A stretch of 64,000 bases of DNA from Caulobacter sp. RHG1 (GTDB lineage: Bacteria; Pseudomonadota; Alphaproteobacteria; Caulobacterales; Caulobacteraceae). This document shows positions 8,416 to 16,547 of this stretch, piece by piece (position 1 is the first letter of the stretch; each line of letters starts with the position of its first letter). The DNA is taken from contig NZ_SMZP01000002.1 of NCBI RefSeq assembly GCF_013181195.1, positions 1-64,000 of the forward strand, read 5' to 3'. Made by a program: the position numbers and the translations under genes. Under the pieces are notes generated by a model. The model made no database searches, was not told the origin of the DNA, and saw only the letters and a list, made by a program, of their open reading frames with translations.

Positions 8416-9181
8416 GGCCCAGCACTTCGATCAAGGGACCGCCCTCGCCTTCGTGGCGGCGAACGACCACGCCATAGACCTTGGCCAGGATGTCCGGCGT
8501 GAGGGCCGCCTCCGGCGCATCGTCGACGACCAGCTTGCCCTCGTTGAGCACCAGTACGCGGTCGGCGAAGCGGGCGGCCAGGTTCAGGTCGTGCAGGGTG
8601 ACAATGACGCCCCGGCCCTCGTCGTGGGCCAGTTGGCGAAACAGCGACAGGGCGTCCAGGGCATGGGCGGGGTCCAGGCCCGTCAGCGGCTCGTCGGCCA
8701 GCAGCCAGTCGGTCTCGCCGGCCAAGGCGCGGGCGATCAGAGCCCGGGCCCGCTCGCCGCCGGACAGCCGCGTGACGGGCCGGTCGGCGAAGTCTTCCAG
8801 CCGCGCCTTGGCGATGGCGCTGTCGACGGCGACCTTGTCCTCGCCGCTGGGCCCGAAGGCCCCCAGGTGTGGCGTGCGGCCTAAGCCGATGAACGCACGG
8901 ACATCGACATCCCACGCGATTTCAGGGCTTTGCGCCAGGAAAGCGATGTGACGCGCGCGGCGGCGGCCAGGGATGGCGGCGACCGCCTCCTCGCCCAGCC
9001 GCGCCTGCCCGGCGTCTGGCTTGCGTAGACCGGCCAGGCACGACAGCAGGGTCGACTTCCCCGCCCCGTTGGGGCCGACGATGGCGATCACCTGGCCGCG
9101 CGCGAAATCGGCGTTGACGCCGTCCAGGATCCGGCGACCGCCCAGGCTCAGGGTGATCCCGCTCGCGTGCAGGGCGCTCAT
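8405..9181 (-). CDS. btuD: Cobalamin ABC transporter ATP-binding protein
   Basis: A 258-residue ATPase of the FecE/BtuD/HmuV type that powers corrinoid uptake through BtuC. Walker A is GPNGAGKST (residues 36-44), the signature is LSGGERARALIARAL, and Walker B (LLADEPLTGLD) and the H-loop (VIVTLHDLNLAARFADR) follow in order. The ATG at 9181 overlaps the btuC stop as ATGA and gives the normal family length; an upstream in-frame start would only extend into btuC. The substrate is assigned from the operon context and the riboswitch. Confidence 0.92.
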   Translation of the reverse strand: MSALHASGITLSLGGRRILDGVNADFARGQVIAIVGPNGAGKSTLLSCLAGLRKPDAGQARLGEEAVAAIPGRRRARHIAFLAQSPEIAWDVDVRAFIGLGRTPHLGAFGPSGEDKVAVDSAIAKARLEDFADRPVTRLSGGERARALIARALAGETDWLLADEPLTGLDPAHALDALSLFRQLAHDEGRGVIVTLHDLNLAARFADRVLVLNEGKLVVDDAPEAALTPDILAKVYGVVVRRHEGEGGPLIEVLGRVG

Positions 9182-10164
9182 GCCAGCCTCCGGCGCATGG
9201 TGATCAGCATCCACAGGAAGAACGGGCCGCCCAGGATAGCCATTGCCACGCTCAGCTTGATCTCGCTGGCGGCCGGGGTCATGCGCACCAGGATGTCGGC
9301 GGCCAGGGTCAGGACGGCGCCGCCCAGGAACGACGGCAACAGCACCGCGCTGGGCTTGGAGCCCAGCAGCGGCCGCAGCAGGTGCGGAGTAATCAGGCCG
9401 ACGAAGCTGATGACGCCGGTCACCGCCACGCTGGACCCGACCGCCACGGCGACGCCGATAGCCATCAGCAGGCGGATGCGCGACAGCTCCACGCCCAGGG
9501 ACTTGGCGCCCTGCTCGCCCAGGGTCAGGGCGTCCAGCGAACGGCCCAGGGTCAGCAGCAGCAGGCCGCCGGCGACCACGCCCGGCGCCGCCAGCTTGAC
9601 CTCATCGACGCTGCGATCGGCCAGCGAGCCCATCAGCCAGTTGAGGATCTCGTTCACCGCCCACGGGTTGGGGGCCAGGTTCAGAGCCAGGGCGATGGCG
9701 GCACCGCAGACCGTCTGGATGATGAATCCGGCCAGCAGGAAGGTCACGATGCTGGAGGTGACGCCCGACAGCGTCAGCAGGGCCGCGACGCCCAGGCCCG
9801 CGCCGAGCATGGCGCCGGCCGGCAGGATCCACACCGCCTCGGCCGCTGCGCCCAGATAGAGAGTCAGCACCGCCCCCAGCGCCGCCGAGGTCGAAACGCC
9901 CAGCGCCGCCGGATCGGCCAGCGGGTTGCGGGTATAGCCCTGCAGCGCCGCGCCCGAGAGCCCCAGGGCCCCGCCGACCAGGATGGCCAGGATGGTGCGC
10001 GGCAGGCGCAGCCCGAAGACGATGGCCCAACGCGGGTCCTCGCCGTGCGAGATCCAGGCGCTCCACGGCGTCCAGACCCGGCCGGCGCAGAGGCCAAGGC
10101 CAAACAGTACGATCAGGACGGCCGCCAGCACCGCGCAGACGAGCCAGGGGGATCTGACCTTCAT
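9178..10164 (-). CDS. btuC: Cobalamin ABC transporter permease (FecCD/BtuC family)
   Basis: A 328-residue inner-membrane permease with about ten hydrophobic segments. Family blocks are visible: LRLPRTILAILVGGALGLSGAALQGYTRNPLADP-type sequence after the first helix, the mid-protein GVTSSIVTFLLAGF, and FVGLITPHLLR near the end, the cytoplasmic loop that docks onto the ATPase. The ATG at 10164 overlaps the btuF stop by four bases. The open frame extends further upstream only as a shadow of btuF. It works with the adjacent BtuF and BtuD. Confidence 0.92.
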   Translation of the reverse strand: MKVRSPWLVCAVLAAVLIVLFGLGLCAGRVWTPWSAWISHGEDPRWAIVFGLRLPRTILAILVGGALGLSGAALQGYTRNPLADPAALGVSTSAALGAVLTLYLGAAAEAVWILPAGAMLGAGLGVAALLTLSGVTSSIVTFLLAGFIIQTVCGAAIALALNLAPNPWAVNEILNWLMGSLADRSVDEVKLAAPGVVAGGLLLLTLGRSLDALTLGEQGAKSLGVELSRIRLLMAIGVAVAVGSSVAVTGVISFVGLITPHLLRPLLGSKPSAVLLPSFLGGAVLTLAADILVRMTPAASEIKLSVAMAILGGPFFLWMLITMRRRLA

Positions 10165-10997
10165 GCGCCCTCCTTCAAAGCTTGAACACGCGCTCTCGCC
10201 ATGGCCGCGGCGGTGTCGATCAGGACGGGTCCGCCGCAGTAGAGAAGCTTCTCGGGCACCCGCACCGTGCGCATTCGGCCCGAGATCGACTTGAGCGCCG
10301 GATGGGTCATGACCCGATCGGCCCAGCTGCGCGCGCCGGGCGCGGGCTCGCCGACCAGCAGCACTTGCGGCGGATCGGCCAGCAAGCGCTCCAAGCCCAC
10401 ATTGCCCCAGGTCTTGAGGCCGTAGCGGCGGGCGACATTCTCGAAGCCGGCCTGGTCCATCATCTCGTCGACCAAGGTGCCGGGCCCGGCGGCGAAGCCG
10501 TTCGGCTGGTAGATCAAGGCCTGCAGGCGCCGGCTGCCCGGTGGCGGCGCCGCCGCGGCGATGGCGGCCTCGATGCGGCCCACCAAGCCCTCGCCACGTT
10601 GTGGGTGGCCCACCAGGTCTGCGATCTTGCGCACCTGGGCCAGGCTCTCGGCGACGGACTTGGGCACCTTGAACCGGTGCACCGGCACGTGCAGGCGTTT
10701 CAGCGCATTGCGGGTGGCCAGGGCCGAGTGCTGGCTGGCCAGCACCATGTCGGGCTGCAGCGCGATGATCTCCTCGGCGCTCTCCCAGGTATAGGGCAGG
10801 GTCTGGGCCTGGGCGGCGATGGTGGAGCCGTGCGGCTCGCGGGCATAGTGGCTGAGGGCGGCGATCTGGCCGCGATCGGCCAGGTGCACCAACATCGCGT
10901 CCAGGCAATTGTTCAGCGACGCGATCCGGCGCGGCGGGGCCTTGGACGGCACGGCTAGCGACAGCGCGCCGCCGATCATTTCGCGACGCGTGCTCAT
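10161..10997 (-). CDS. btuF: Cobalamin ABC transporter substrate-binding protein (BtuF-like)
   Basis: A 278-residue periplasmic binding protein of the helical-backbone class (TroA/BtuF). It has the SLNNCLDAMLV and SAEEIIALQPDMVLAS segments typical of haem, iron-siderophore and cobalamin binders. The N terminus MSTRREMIGGALSLAV has a twin-arginine pair followed by a short hydrophobic run, so export may be by Tat rather than Sec. It overlaps both neighbours by four bases. The ligand is assigned from the operon and riboswitch. Confidence 0.88.
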   Translation of the reverse strand: MSTRREMIGGALSLAVPSKAPPRRIASLNNCLDAMLVHLADRGQIAALSHYAREPHGSTIAAQAQTLPYTWESAEEIIALQPDMVLASQHSALATRNALKRLHVPVHRFKVPKSVAESLAQVRKIADLVGHPQRGEGLVGRIEAAIAAAAPPPGSRRLQALIYQPNGFAAGPGTLVDEMMDQAGFENVARRYGLKTWGNVGLERLLADPPQVLLVGEPAPGARSWADRVMTHPALKSISGRMRTVRVPEKLLYCGGPVLIDTAAAMARARVQALKEGA

Positions 10998-11977
10998 GCC
11001 TCAAGAGCTTCTCGCAAGCGATTGAAATCGCGCATCAAGGGCAAGCCAAATCGAAGCCGATCAGGAAGAGTCGCAAACGGCCGCGTCAGCACGCCCCTGG
11101 CGCAGAGGCGCGCAAACAGATCGTGAGCGTCGGCGGCTTCGACCCAGCGAAAGAGGTCGCAGCCGCCCAGCACCGTCAGGCCAGCCTCGGTCAGCAGCCC
11201 ATCCAGCGCCTTCGCCTGGGACGCCAGCGACGCCCGGGCCGATGCCCGCCAGGTCGCATCGGCATAGGCGCCAAGGCCCAACGTCAGGGCGTCGGCGCTG
11301 ATCGGCCAGTCGCCTATCATGACGCGAACTTTTTTCGCCATCACCTTGTTCAAGATCAGGAAACCAAGCCTGGCTCCAGGCAGGCCGTAGAACTTGCCAA
11401 ACGAGCGCAGCACGATCAGACGTTCGATCTCCAGTTCGGCGACACTGAGCTCGGGCGCGACCTCGCCAAAGGACTCGTCGACGACCGTCCAGCGGCCGGC
11501 GGCCGAACGGGTCCGGGCCAGGACCTCTAGCGCGTCCCGCTCGATCCGCCTGCCATCGGGATTGTTCGGATTGACCAGCACCAGGATGTCGGCCGTCTCG
11601 TCCGGGGACTGTACGGCCATCCCCCGGTCGCCCCAGGCCTCGGTATGGCCGCCGTAGATCGGATCTACCAACGCAGCCCGACCGTCCAGCAGACCCACCA
11701 CGAGCCGGAGCCCCGCCTCAGCGCCGGCGGTCGCCACGACCCGCGCGGGGTCGGCGACTGCGAACGCCTTCGCCGCCACGGCCTCCAGCCGCGCCAGGTC
11801 ACGCGGATCCGGCAGTCGCGTCAGAGCCTTGGCCGGCGCGCGCGGCCCCGGCCAAGGCTCGGGATTGATGCCTGTCGACAGGTCCAGCCAGGGCCAGGGC
11901 GCGTCGGGATAGGCGGCCATCGCCTCGTGGAGACGGCCGCCATGCCGAAAGGCGCCGATATGGGGAATCGACGCCAC
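10994..11977 (-). CDS. cobD: Threonine-phosphate decarboxylase (PLP-dependent, cobalamin synthesis)
   Basis: A 327-residue fold-type I aminotransferase-like enzyme. The PLP lysine is in RSFGKFYGLPGARLGF (Lys195), with NPNNPDGR near 136 and the DESF aspartate near 167. It decarboxylates L-threonine O-3-phosphate to aminopropanol phosphate, the linker that CbiB attaches to cobyric acid. The sequence DLSTGINPEPWPGP near the N terminus is typical of this subfamily rather than of histidinol-phosphate aminotransferase. It starts eight bases after btuB. Pseudomonas-style nomenclature calls it cobC. Confidence 0.92.
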   Translation of the reverse strand: MASIPHIGAFRHGGRLHEAMAAYPDAPWPWLDLSTGINPEPWPGPRAPAKALTRLPDPRDLARLEAVAAKAFAVADPARVVATAGAEAGLRLVVGLLDGRAALVDPIYGGHTEAWGDRGMAVQSPDETADILVLVNPNNPDGRRIERDALEVLARTRSAAGRWTVVDESFGEVAPELSVAELEIERLIVLRSFGKFYGLPGARLGFLILNKVMAKKVRVMIGDWPISADALTLGLGAYADATWRASARASLASQAKALDGLLTEAGLTVLGGCDLFRWVEAADAHDLFARLCARGVLTRPFATLPDRLRFGLPLMRDFNRLREALEA

Positions 11978-11985
11978 GACCGATC

Positions 11986-13938
11986 CTAGAACCGAGCCCG
12001 CAGGCCCAGGAACGCCCCACGGCCCGGCGCGCCGTAGTTCAGGATGGTCTGATAGTCCTTGTCGAAGGCGTTCTCGACCCGGCCGAAGACCTCATAGGTC
12101 TCGTTGATCGGGTACGAGGCGCGCAGGTCGACCAGGGTGTAGCTCTTCACCACGACGGTGTTGGCGTCGTTGTTGAAGGTCTTGCCCACGTGACGCGCCG
12201 CCACCGTGGTGGTCAGGCCCACCGGCCAGCGATAGCCGACCGACAGATTGCCCATGTTCTTGGGGCGACGGGTCAGCTGCTTGCCGGCGCTGGTCCCCGA
12301 CTCCGACTGGGCGTCGGTGTAGGTATAGTTGCCGGTGATCGTCAGGCCCTCGATCGGCTTGATCTCGCCGATCAGCTCGACGCCCTGGGTCTTGGTCTTC
12401 TGGACGTTGCGATAATAACCGAAGCGGAAGGCGCCGCCGGGCGTGCACAGCGGGTCGGTCGAGCCCGACGAGCAGCTATTGTAGCGGATCTCGTTGTCGG
12501 CCTCGCGGTTGAACCAGGTGACCGAGGCGCGAGCCTTGCCCTCGAAGAAGCGCTGCTCGACGCCGGCGTCCCAGCTGTCGAACTCTTCCGGCGACAGGTT
12601 GAGGTTGCCGTATTCGCTGTACAGCTCATAGAGGCCCGGAGCGCGGAAGCCCTGACCGAAGCTGGCGCGCAGCACCGTATTGCCCTCGTTCAGCGCCCAG
12701 GCGGCCGAGGCCTGACCCAGGGTGTGCGAACCGTAGGTATCGTGGTCCTCGTAGCGGACGCCGGCGGTCAGGGTCAGGCCCTGGATCACCTCGGCCTGCA
12801 GCTGACCATAGAGGCTATCGACGCCGACGCGGCCGCGGCTGAAGGCCGGATTGGGGTTGGTCACCTGGGGCGAGCGGGTGCGCATGCGCGACCTTTCGCT
12901 CTCGGCGCCGAAGGTGGCGCTCCAGGCGTCCGAGATTGCGAACACGCCCTGATACTCCCAGCGCTTGTTCTTGCCGGCGGCGTCGAAGGTCAGCGGCACG
13001 GTCGAACGGGCCGGGTTGATGTTCTCGCGATCGGTGTCGGTATAGGCGTAGCCGACGCGGTTGTTCCAGCGGCCGTCCAGCAGGGCGAAGTTCAGGCCCG
13101 AATAGACCACCAGTTCGTTGGTGCGGCCGTACTCGACGCTGTCGCCGTTAAAGGCGTCGAAGTCGTTCTTGCCTTTCGAATAGACCGAGCGGACCTCGGC
13201 CGAGACGGCGTCGCTGAACTTGTAGCGCAGGCGGCCCGACAGGCCGGTGTTGTGATAGCCGTCGTTTTCCTTGCCCGTCTTGTAGGCCGAGAAGCCGTCG
13301 GTCGAATAGAAGCTGCCGGCCACGCGCCAGACGATCTTCTCGCTGGCGCCGCCCACGCCGCCACGGATGTAGCCGGTCTGGCGCGAGCCGCCTTCGACGT
13401 CCAACGAACCGCCAAACGGCGAGGTCGGGTCGGCGGTGACGATGTTGACCACGCCGCCGATGGCCTGGCTGCCCCACAGGGTCGACTGGGCGCCGCGCAG
13501 GACCTCGATGCGGGTGATGTCGCCGACCAGAAGGTTGCCGCTGTTGAAGCCGCCTTGCGTCGAGGACGGGTCGTTCAGCTTGACGCCGTCGATCAGAACG
13601 ACGGTGTGCTGGGTCTCGGCGCCGCGAATGTTGAGGCTGGTGGTCGTGCCCGGACCGCCGTTGCGCACGAAGTTGACGCTGGGCTGCTGAGCCAGCAGCT
13701 CGACGACCGAGATGGCCTGGCTGGCCTCGATGGCGGGCTGGGTCAGGACGGTCACCGACGCGCCGATCTTCTCGATCGGCTGGGCGGTGCGGGTGGCGGT
13801 GACGACAAGTTCGGCGACGCCGTTAGCGCCGGCCGAACCGGCGACGTCGGCCTCGGGAGCCTTCTGATCGTCGGCAAGAACCGGGCTGGCGATCAGGACG
13901 GTGGCGATGGCGGTGGAGCTGAGAAATGCTCGGATCAT
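11986..13938 (-). CDS. btuB: TonB-dependent outer-membrane cobalamin receptor
   Basis: A 650-residue TonB-dependent receptor with a signal peptide of about 22 residues ending in ASPVLA. A TonB-box-like segment follows (ELVVTATRT near 46-54), then the plug domain (VVELLAQQPSVNFVR, LNIRGAETQHTVVLIDGVKLNDPS, VEVLRGAQSTLWGSQAIGGVVNI-type blocks) and a 22-strand barrel. It ends in FLGLRARF with a C-terminal Phe, as outer-membrane barrels do. It is the first gene after the cobalamin riboswitch. The start has AGAAGGGGAAAG upstream as ribosome-binding site. Confidence 0.95.
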   Translation of the reverse strand: MIRAFLSSTAIATVLIASPVLADDQKAPEADVAGSAGANGVAELVVTATRTAQPIEKIGASVTVLTQPAIEASQAISVVELLAQQPSVNFVRNGGPGTTTSLNIRGAETQHTVVLIDGVKLNDPSSTQGGFNSGNLLVGDITRIEVLRGAQSTLWGSQAIGGVVNIVTADPTSPFGGSLDVEGGSRQTGYIRGGVGGASEKIVWRVAGSFYSTDGFSAYKTGKENDGYHNTGLSGRLRYKFSDAVSAEVRSVYSKGKNDFDAFNGDSVEYGRTNELVVYSGLNFALLDGRWNNRVGYAYTDTDRENINPARSTVPLTFDAAGKNKRWEYQGVFAISDAWSATFGAESERSRMRTRSPQVTNPNPAFSRGRVGVDSLYGQLQAEVIQGLTLTAGVRYEDHDTYGSHTLGQASAAWALNEGNTVLRASFGQGFRAPGLYELYSEYGNLNLSPEEFDSWDAGVEQRFFEGKARASVTWFNREADNEIRYNSCSSGSTDPLCTPGGAFRFGYYRNVQKTKTQGVELIGEIKPIEGLTITGNYTYTDAQSESGTSAGKQLTRRPKNMGNLSVGYRWPVGLTTTVAARHVGKTFNNDANTVVVKSYTLVDLRASYPINETYEVFGRVENAFDKDYQTILNYGAPGRGAFLGLRARF

Positions 13939-14016
13939 GGTCTTTTCTTTCCCCTTCTGAACGACCCGCGCGCCAAGCCAGGGCGAACACGAAGCGGTAA
14001 GCCGCGCGTACGCCTC

Positions 14017-14033
14017 GGACCGTCGCGCGGTCC
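14017..14033 (-). other. Hairpin in the btuB leader, possible part of the riboswitch expression platform
   Basis: GGACCG-N5-CGGTCC forms a perfect six-base-pair stem about 80 bases before the btuB start and about 65 after the aptamer. No U-tract follows, so it is not an intrinsic terminator. It could pair alternately or aid Rho- or ribosome-dependent control. Confidence 0.3.
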
Positions 14034-14099
14034 TGTGACTGTCGTTTCTCGGGAAGACCCGTTCGTTCGGCGCACCCCGGCCGAGCGATGAACGACTGC

Positions 14100-14262
14100 G
14101 CCGGGCAGGTCTCCTGGCTCGCGGGTCAAGGCTCTTGGCGTCGCCTTCCCAGGACCGAAATCCCAGTGGCGTATGACGCTAGAGCTCGCCGCTTACAGTT
14201 GCGGGGGCAGCCGAGGTCTTGAACCTCGTTCCCTTTTAATCCTCTTTCGAGGAGCCTGATGC
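14100..14262 (-). ncRNA. Cobalamin (AdoCbl) riboswitch upstream of btuB
   Basis: Reading the minus strand, all main aptamer landmarks appear in order: AAAAGGGAA (14237-14229), CCCCCGCAACTGTAAGCGG (around 14207-14189), GCCACTGGGA (14170-14161), TGGGAAGGCG (near 14154-14145) and the B12 box AGCCAGGAGACCTGCC (14119-14104). It lies about 160 bases before btuB on the same strand. High cobalamin should reduce expression of the whole import and nucleotide-loop operon. The family is well established; only the exact ends are uncertain. Confidence 0.95.
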
Positions 14263-14271
14263 AGCGCCTGC

Positions 14272-14298
14272 CGTATATTGTGCGCCGCACACCGTCAA
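14272..14298 (-). promoter_or_regulatory. Candidate promoter for the riboswitch-btuB operon
   Basis: On the minus strand TTGACG (14298-14293) is followed after 15 bases by TATACG (14277-14272). That places the start near 14264, just where the aptamer begins. The -35 element falls within the short leader of the divergent cobU gene (ATG at 14311). The 15-base spacing is short, so this is a reasonable but unproven match. Confidence 0.45.
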
Positions 14299-14310
14299 TG
14301 TGGAGCTTTC

Positions 14311-14820
14311 ATGACCGCGACCCTGGTGCTGGGCGGGGCCCGTTCCGGCAAGAGCATGTTTGCGCAGAAGGCCGCGGAAATGGCTGTGGGAACTGGGCGC
14401 GCGACGATGATCGTGACGGGACAGGCGTTCGACGACGAGATGGCGCAGCGCATCGCACGCCATCAGGCCGACCGCGGCGAATCGTGGATCACGGTCGAAG
14501 CGCCGGTCGACCTGCCGCAGGCGGTGAGCGCCCTGCCCGCCGACGCGGTGGCCGTGGTCGACTGCCTGACGCTGTGGCTGTCGAACCTGATGCTGAACGA
14601 CCTGGACGTCGAGGCCGCCGCCAGCGCCCTGGTCGAGGCCGTGAGCGCCTGTCCGGCCCGTGTCTGGCTGGTCAGCAACGAGGTTGGCCTGGGGTTGGTG
14701 CCTGAGACCCCGCTGGGGCGCCGGTTCCGGGACGAGGCGGGGCGACTGCACCAGCGGCTGGCCCAGGCGGCGGACGAGGTGTTCTTCGTGGCGGCGGGGC
14801 TGCCGCTGCGGATGAAGTAG
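14311..14820 (+). CDS. cobU: Bifunctional adenosylcobinamide kinase / adenosylcobinamide-phosphate guanylyltransferase
   Basis: A 169-residue enzyme that phosphorylates adenosylcobinamide and then transfers GMP to give adenosylcobinamide-GDP, the CobS substrate. The P-loop GGARSGKS is at residues 8-15, the RIARHQADR block contains the conserved guanylylated His near residue 50, and VDCLTLWLSNLM and VSNEVGLGLVPETPLGRRFRD are diagnostic. The ATG at 14311 follows GGAG by six bases. It is divergent from the riboswitch operon, so it is not under that riboswitch. Also called cobP. Confidence 0.95.
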   Translation: MTATLVLGGARSGKSMFAQKAAEMAVGTGRATMIVTGQAFDDEMAQRIARHQADRGESWITVEAPVDLPQAVSALPADAVAVVDCLTLWLSNLMLNDLDVEAAASALVEAVSACPARVWLVSNEVGLGLVPETPLGRRFRDEAGRLHQRLAQAADEVFFVAAGLPLRMK

Positions 14821-14969
14821 GGAGTTGCAGACCTCCTTGCCGTCATCCCGCGCCTTGTGCGCGGGCCCCCTCTATCCGTCGCAGATGACGAGCGGAAATC
14901 CGCCCCTCACGTAGAAGCTGAACCATGGGTCCCGCGCATATGCGGCTGGCCGCGTGAGGCCGAGACGCC
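14821..14969. repeat. Intergenic repeat-like sequence with short palindromes
   Basis: No gene. CCCGCGC-N5-GCGCGGG (14847-14865) follows a CCGTCATC start, and a related GGGTCCCGCGC segment lies near 14935. The look is that of dispersed palindromic intergenic repeats of high-GC alphaproteobacteria. I could not count other genome copies. Confidence 0.35.
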
Positions 14970-15070
14970 GTGCGTCCTTCGAGGCCCGCTGCGCAGGCGC
15001 CTCAGGATGAGGAATTCAGAAAGTCCCTCATCCTGAGGCGCGCGCCGAAGGCGGGCCTCGAAGGACGCAC
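14970..15070. repeat. Large imperfect inverted repeat (REP-like palindrome)
   Basis: Arms 14970-15012 and 15025-15070 are nearly exact reverse complements. The outer 20 bases are identical and contain CCTTCGAGGCCCGC; the inner 15 contain CTCAGGATGAGG. They surround a loop of about 12 bases that includes GAATTC. Transcribed, this makes a stem of about 43 base pairs between cobU and the transporter gene, and it may limit read-through in both directions. It matches the style of mobile palindromic intergenic repeats known from alphaproteobacteria. Confidence 0.8.
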
Positions 15071-15164
15071 CGTGCTTACAGAAGGACTAGCGCGCGACGC
15101 GCATTGCTCGCACACTCGTTTTAAACGGCGTTCAAATGGCGCCAAGTACGGGGAGGAGTACACC

Positions 15165-16547
15165 ATGAGCCAGCGACGATCTTCGTGGGCGCTAGCCCGA
15201 TTTGCCTCGCCGGCGATCCCCATCTCGGCGATGGGCCTGCCGCTCGTCGTGTACCTGCCCGAATACTACATCAACTCCCTAGGCCTGCCGATGGCCATGG
15301 TCGGCGCGGCCTTCCTGATCGTGAAGCTGGTCGACATGATGCTGGACCCGGTGCTGGGCGGGATCATGGACGGCACGCGCTCGCGCTTCGGCCGCTTCCG
15401 CCCCTGGCTGGCGGCCGGCACGCCGATCATCGCCATCGGCACCTTCGCGCTGTTCATGGCCCAGCCCGGCGTCGGTCCGCTCTATCTGTGGTTCTGGCTG
15501 GCCGTGCTCTATGTCGGCTATTCGATGGTGGTGCTGTCCCAGACGGCCTGGGGGGCGGTGCTGTCCAGCGACTACCAGCAGCGCTCGCGCGTCTTCGCCT
15601 GGTGGCAGGGCGCCAATGTCGTCGGCATGATCCTGGTGTTGTGCCTGCCGCCCATCGTGACCGGGGTGTTCAAGGGCGACCACCTGGCCAGCATGCAGGC
15701 GATGGGCTGGTTCATCGTCCTCCTGGCGCCGCTGACCGTGCTGCTGGCCGTGACCACGGTCGGCGAACCGGCCGCTCCGCCCAAGCACGGCAAGACCGGC
15801 TTGAAGCAGTATATCGCCCTGCTCGGCCGCCCCTCGGTCCAGCGCCTGCTGATCGCCGACCTGCTGATGGGCCTGGCGCCCGGCATCGCCGGCACGCTGT
15901 TTCTGTTCTTCTTCGAGCGGATGAAGGGCTTCGACAAGACGCAGGCCGGAATCCTGCTGCTGATCTATTTCATCGCCGCTCTCGCCGGCGCGCCGATCTG
16001 GCCCATGCTGGCCAAGAAGATCGGCAAGCACCGGTCGCTGGCCGTGGCGTCGGTGATCTACGCGGTCGTGCAGCTGACGGCCGTCATCACCCCGCCTGGC
16101 GAACTGGTGCTGGGCATGATCGTGCTGATCCTGGCCGGCCTGCCCTACTCCGCCGCACCGCTGCTGGTGCGCGCGATGATGGCCGACATCGGCGACGAGG
16201 AGCGTCTGCAAAGCGGCGTCGACAAGACCGGCCTGCTCTATGCGATCGCGACGGGCACGCTGAAGCTGGGCTACGCATTGGCCGTCGGCGTGTTCATCCT
16301 GCTGGGCGCGCTGGGCTTCGATCCCAAGACCCCGACGCCCGCGGGCGATGCGGCCTTGGTCGGCCTCTACTCCTTCGCGCCGGCGGTGCTGGGACTGGTG
16401 GTCGCGGCGGTCATGATGCGCTATCCGCTGGATGCGAACCGCCTCGCCGAGATTCAGCGCCAGCTCGCGGCGCGGGACGCGGCGGCGGGCGCTGAGCCTC
16501 CAGCCGAACCGGGTCCAAATGTCATCCTCCCCGCCCCCGCCGAGTGA
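15165..16547 (+). CDS. MFS/GPH-family sugar:cation symporter
   Basis: A 460-residue membrane protein with about twelve hydrophobic segments, of the glycoside-pentoside-hexuronide (MelB-like) type. After the second helix it has VKLVDMMLDPVLGGIMDGTRSRFGR-type sequence with paired Asp residues and the DGTRSRFGRFRPWL loop, both hallmarks of the family. The C-terminal 30 residues are Ala/Pro-rich and cytoplasmic. The ATG at 15165 has GGGAGGAG just upstream; the longer open frame before it passes through the palindromic repeat and is not used. The substrate cannot be told from sequence. It overlaps mazG by 29 bases. Confidence 0.85.
   Translation: MSQRRSSWALARFASPAIPISAMGLPLVVYLPEYYINSLGLPMAMVGAAFLIVKLVDMMLDPVLGGIMDGTRSRFGRFRPWLAAGTPIIAIGTFALFMAQPGVGPLYLWFWLAVLYVGYSMVVLSQTAWGAVLSSDYQQRSRVFAWWQGANVVGMILVLCLPPIVTGVFKGDHLASMQAMGWFIVLLAPLTVLLAVTTVGEPAAPPKHGKTGLKQYIALLGRPSVQRLLIADLLMGLAPGIAGTLFLFFFERMKGFDKTQAGILLLIYFIAALAGAPIWPMLAKKIGKHRSLAVASVIYAVVQLTAVITPPGELVLGMIVLILAGLPYSAAPLLVRAMMADIGDEERLQSGVDKTGLLYAIATGTLKLGYALAVGVFILLGALGFDPKTPTPAGDAALVGLYSFAPAVLGLVVAAVMMRYPLDANRLAEIQRQLAARDAAAGAEPPAEPGPNVILPAPAE

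Noticed and set aside
12190..14091. Long plus-strand open frame opposite btuB
   Set aside because: It is an antisense shadow of a clear TonB-dependent receptor, with Gly/Ala/Arg/Asp-rich composition typical of GC-rich codons and no family motif.
13935..14129. Short minus-strand ORF in the riboswitch leader
   Set aside because: It overlaps the B12 box and the btuB start without its own signal; it is better explained as leader RNA.
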